5,819 nt of DNA from Bacillota bacterium (lineage in GTDB: Bacteria; Bacillota; Clostridia; Lachnospirales; Bianqueaceae): assembly GCA_017467985.1 (NCBI GenBank), contig JAFUJY010000006.1:1-5819 (forward strand), given 5' to 3'. The notes under the pieces are model-generated. The model did not search any database. It was not told the origin of the DNA and saw only the letters and a program-made list of their open reading frames with translations. Positions 5,038-5,819 of the stretch are shown in pieces. The translations under genes and the position numbers were made by a program. Positions within the stretch are counted from its first letter, which is position 1; every line of letters starts with the position of its first letter.

Positions 5038-5819
5038 ATGAAAGTGACAGGGGAGAAGAAACAATTCCTAAGGAGCAGTTCAGATATACGCAGAGGCTGG
5101 CTACTTTCCTATATGGTTATTTTTTGCTTGCCGCTGATTGCTTATCTTCTGATGTCTTTTATTACTTTAGGAATTATTCGCAGACAGACCTACGATCTGA
5201 ATGAACGGGCGCTGGATGTGACTGCGGTGGCAATGGATCATCAAGTGCAGTCGATAGATGCAGTAGCCACCGAGTTGGTGGCTAATACCATACTGGGAGA
5301 ATTATTGGCGCGGGAGATAGAGGGCAGCGAAAAGGAATATAAGCTGTATGAACTGAAAAAAGAATTGGCTTCTATGGTAAGTCAGAATGCTATGATTGAG
5401 CAGATATACATATATATGTATGATGGAGATTATATTATTTCTGATACAACCAAGGCCAGTCTTTCGATTTTCTTTGAGAATGAATGCTCGGAACTTTTGA
5501 TGAGCGGGCAAGAGTGGCGTAATATTCTGCGGACCCCTCATTTGCGAGAATATGCTACGTGGGAATCAGAATGGGCTCGTCCCACGACGATGATGTTGGT
5601 GAGTGTCCCGCTATTCGAAGGGGCTCCGAAGGCGACGATTTGTATCAAGATGTCCTCGGCTAAATTTTGGCGGGTGCTGGAACAAAATCAAAGTATGGAG
5701 ATGTCGGTCTATGATAATCAGAAAAAGAGTTTATATTCTCAAAAACATGAGGCTCAGACAGATCCGGTAGTGTTGAAATCTCAGGATACGGGATGGGTCT
5801 ACGAAGCATATATAGAAGA
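5038..5819 (+). CDS. Membrane-anchored sensor/regulator, N-terminal 260 residues (probably YesS-like AraC type or a sensor kinase)
   Basis: The frame is open from the ATG at 5038 to the right edge with no stop, so the gene is truncated by the window. AGGAGG (5025-5030) lies 7 nt upstream. A basic N-terminus (KK at 7-8, Arg12, Arg18-19) precedes one hydrophobic segment at about 22-47 (starting LLSYMVIFCLPL), giving a cytoplasmic start by the positive-inside rule. Residues 48 onward form a soluble, presumably extracellular domain: a helical stretch (DHQVQSIDAVATELV, near 67-81) and then strands such as IEQIYIYMYDGDYIIS (from about residue 120), resembling Cache-type ligand sensors. This plan matches the large transmembrane AraC regulators (YesS/YtdP type) or YesM-type histidine kinases found next to pectin genes in Bacillota; the deciding C-terminus is missing. 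It sits 28 bp after GH28 with no terminator, so probably the same operon. Its codons look more AT-rich (more ATA, TTG, TAT) than those of the two enzymes. Confidence 0.75.
   Translation, partial: MKVTGEKKQFLRSSSDIRRGWLLSYMVIFCLPLIAYLLMSFITLGIIRRQTYDLNERALDVTAVAMDHQVQSIDAVATELVANTILGELLAREIEGSEKEYKLYELKKELASMVSQNAMIEQIYIYMYDGDYIISDTTKASLSIFFENECSELLMSGQEWRNILRTPHLREYATWESEWARPTTMMLVSVPLFEGAPKATICIKMSSAKFWRVLEQNQSMEMSVYDNQKKSLYSQKHEAQTDPVVLKSQDTGWVYEAYIE

Overview
This window looks like part of a pectin (polygalacturonate) utilisation locus from a Bacillota-type bacterium, plausibly a gut or rumen anaerobe of the Clostridia or Negativicutes. The signs are strong AGGAGG-type ribosome binding sites 7-8 nt before the starts, sigma-A-like TATAAT boxes, intermediate GC content (judged by eye), two cupin-type AraC regulators, and a membrane-anchored regulator of the kind found beside Firmicutes glycoside hydrolase genes. 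The assignment to phylum is inference and no genus can be named.

Layout. 1-142 (minus): the first 47 residues of a Gfo/Idh/MocA-type NAD(P) oxidoreductase, running off the left edge. 143-256: divergent control region with face-to-face promoters. 257-1060 (plus): AraC-family regulator 1. 1052-1888 (minus): AraC-family regulator 2, overlapping regulator 1 tail to tail by 9 bp. 1889-2033: second divergent control region. 2034-3413 (plus): family GH4 glycosidase, best matched to the LplD-type alpha-galacturonidases. 3414-3593: a perfect 15-bp inverted repeat, an intrinsic terminator and a fresh promoter. 3594-5009 (plus): family GH28 polygalacturonase-like enzyme without a signal peptide. 5038 to the right edge (plus): start of a one-pass membrane sensor/regulator, 28 bp behind GH28 and probably cotranscribed with it.

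How it fits together. Neither glycosidase has a visible export signal, so both should act in the cytoplasm on imported oligogalacturonides. GH28 would cleave alpha-1,4-galacturonosyl linkages by hydrolysis, and the NAD- and metal-dependent GH4 enzyme would release galacturonate from short products. The oxidoreductase at the left could act on a sugar or sugar acid, but its substrate cannot be read from 47 residues. The layout is roughly symmetrical: each AraC gene is divergent from one metabolic gene, and the two AraC genes converge. The oxidoreductase and AraC-2 promoters share an exact CTAACC 25 nt upstream of a perfect TATAAT, in place of a good -35 box, which suggests one common activator.

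I saw no tRNA, rRNA, CRISPR array, insertion sequence or origin. There is no gene-free stretch over 300 bp. The enzymes belong to known families. The less usual points are the CHEF form of the GH4 active-site motif, the shared promoter element, the overlapping convergent regulators and the long inverted repeat after GH4.
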